Below, piece by piece: positions 4,483 through 5,823 of a DNA stretch of 5,823 nucleotides. Position 1 is the stretch's first letter, and every line of letters begins with the position of its first letter. The position numbers and the translations under genes were made by a program. The DNA comes from an uncultured Clostridia bacterium (GTDB lineage: Bacteria > Bacillota > Clostridia > TANB77 > CAG-508), in assembly GCA_944393455.1 (NCBI GenBank), contig CALYAH010000060.1:1-5823 (forward strand), given 5' to 3'. The notes under the pieces were generated by a model. It saw nothing but the letters and a program-made list of their open reading frames with translations. It had not been told where the DNA came from and searched no databases.

Positions 4483-5823
4483 ATGAATAAATTAACAGAC
4501 TGGAAAAATCGATTAAAAAAAGGGCATATGCTAAGCGTAATATGTGTACTTTTAATTATTGTTGCGGTTTTGGGAGTGATGCTTTATAGAAAGCAAAGAG
4601 AATATAGACAGGCATCGGAAAACAACTATAATATGGCATTTTATGAAGTTGTAGATTATGTACAAAATGTAGAAACTTATTTGGCAAAATCTATGATATC
4701 TTCTACTCCAGAACATGGTGCAGAAACTCTAACTCACTTATGGCGTGAAGCAAATTTGGCACAAGCTTACTTAAGTAGATTACCAATTGAAAGTCAAGAA
4801 TTAGAAAATACAGAAAAATTTTTAAATCAAATAAGTGACTATAGTTATACTTTATCAAGAAAAAATATATATAACGAAAAGCTATCAGAAGAGGATCTAA
4901 CAAATTTAAAGGAATTGCATAATTATAGTGTAGAATTAGAAAATACCTTAAATCAATTATCAGAAGATTTAAATAGTGGAAGGTTTGCTTGGGGAGAATT
5001 GGCTAAAAAAGGAAGTGTAGCCTTTGCACAACAAGTTGACAATATATCAAAAGAAAGTTTTAGTAACTTAGAAGAAAATTTTCATGAATATTCAGGTTTA
5101 ATATATGATGGAGCATTTTCTGAACATCTAACAGGAGTGGAACAAAAAGGTTTAACAGGAGAAGATATAGGTGAAGACCAAGCAACTCAAAAAGTAAAAG
5201 AATTTATAGGAGAAGAAAATATAAAAGAAATATCTAATTTAGGATTTTCGGAAAATGCAACTATTCCAGTGTATGACTTTGGAATTACAAACAATAATGA
5301 TGAAACAATTCAAGTGGCAATATCTAAAAAAGGTGGTCATATTGTTTCAATGAACTCAAATAGAGAGGTAAATGCTGAAATTATATCACAAGAAGAAGCA
5401 GATAAAAAAGCTAAAGAATTCCTAAATGCAAAAGGATTTCCAGATATGAAAGAAACTTATTATTTAAAACAAGAAGGAATTGTGACAATAAATTATGCTT
5501 ATGTACAAAATGATGTTGTCATGTATCCAGACTTAATCAAGGTGAAAGTAGCATTAGACAACGGAGAGGTCTTAGGAATTGAAACAACAGGATACTTAAA
5601 TAACCATACTGTAAGAGATGTTAGTAATGTAAAAATTAGTAAAGAAGAAGCAAAAAAAGATCTAAATCCTAATTTAGAAATTATGAGTGAACAAATGGCA
5701 GTTATACCGACTGAATGGAAAACGGAGATACTTTGTTATGAGTTTAAAGGAAAAGTTGATGATAAAGAATTTTTAGTTTATATTAATGCTGAGAATGGAA
5801 GAGAAGAGGATATTTTAATTATT
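4483..5823 (+). CDS. ypeB: Germination protein YpeB, 3' end cut by window
   Basis: YpeB is needed for SleB to be present and stable in dormant spores and keeps it in check; the two depend on each other in Bacillus. The frame stays open for 447 codons to the window edge. Bacillus YpeB has about 450 residues, so probably only a handful are missing. A basic N-terminus (WKNRLKKGH) is followed by one membrane helix at about 16-35, then a mostly helical, acidic domain (about 40-220). Three PepSY-type repeats follow, at about 227-300, 301-372 and 386 to the end. The second holds YPDLIKVKVALDNGEVLGIETTGYL (349-373), a very typical YpeB stretch. AAAGGA at 4468-4473 lies 9 bases before the ATG. It is translated as the second gene of the sleB operon, and no terminator lies between them. 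The protein should be anchored in the spore inner membrane with its bulk facing the cortex. Confidence 0.95.
   Translation, partial: MNKLTDWKNRLKKGHMLSVICVLLIIVAVLGVMLYRKQREYRQASENNYNMAFYEVVDYVQNVETYLAKSMISSTPEHGAETLTHLWREANLAQAYLSRLPIESQELENTEKFLNQISDYSYTLSRKNIYNEKLSEEDLTNLKELHNYSVELENTLNQLSEDLNSGRFAWGELAKKGSVAFAQQVDNISKESFSNLEENFHEYSGLIYDGAFSEHLTGVEQKGLTGEDIGEDQATQKVKEFIGEENIKEISNLGFSENATIPVYDFGITNNNDETIQVAISKKGGHIVSMNSNREVNAEIISQEEADKKAKEFLNAKGFPDMKETYYLKQEGIVTINYAYVQNDVVMYPDLIKVKVALDNGEVLGIETTGYLNNHTVRDVSNVKISKEEAKKDLNPNLEIMSEQMAVIPTEWKTEILCYEFKGKVDDKEFLVYINAENGREEDILII

Overview
The window looks like ordinary chromosomal DNA from a low-GC, endospore-forming Firmicute, most likely a member of the Clostridia. 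The reasons are strongly AT-rich composition with AT-ending codons, strong AGGAGG-type ribosome binding sites, the dnaX-ybaB-recR gene order, and a sleB-ypeB spore germination pair. I cannot name the genus. The window holds seven protein genes. The first (dnaX) enters from the left edge and the last (ypeB) leaves at the right edge.

Region 1 (1-2266, + strand) is a replication/recombination operon: the 3' part of dnaX (DNA polymerase III tau/gamma clamp-loader subunit), ybaB (nucleoid-associated protein) and recR (recombination mediator). The genes lie 32 and 23 bases apart. A 12-bp stem-loop at 2289-2320 has an A-tract on one side and a T-tract on the other. It can end this operon and also the convergent gene opposite.

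Region 2 (2340-3467, - strand) is one gene for an MGDG synthase/UgtP-type glycosyltransferase, which probably makes the glucosyl-diacylglycerol glycolipids of the membrane. It shares a 123-bp divergent intergenic region with the next gene. Two extended -10 promoters stand back to back there, with -35 boxes only 2 bp apart.

Region 3 (3591-3895, + strand) is a 95-residue AbrB/MraZ-like DNA-binding protein made of two half-repeats. It has its own promoter and an intrinsic terminator whose stem begins inside the last codons.

Region 4 (3925-5823, + strand) is a candidate forespore (sigma-G) promoter followed by sleB and ypeB. SleB is a spore-cortex lytic hydrolase, here with a TTG start and no peptidoglycan-binding domain. 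YpeB is its membrane-anchored PepSY-domain partner and lacks only its last few residues. Together they would degrade the spore cortex during germination.

I found no mobile element, CRISPR array, RNA gene or clearly new system. No stretch longer than 300 bases lacks a gene. The points most worth a second look are the minimal SleB, the double-repeat AbrB protein with Asn in place of Gly in both repeats, the face-to-face promoters, the sigma-G candidate, and possible alternative starts in ybaB.
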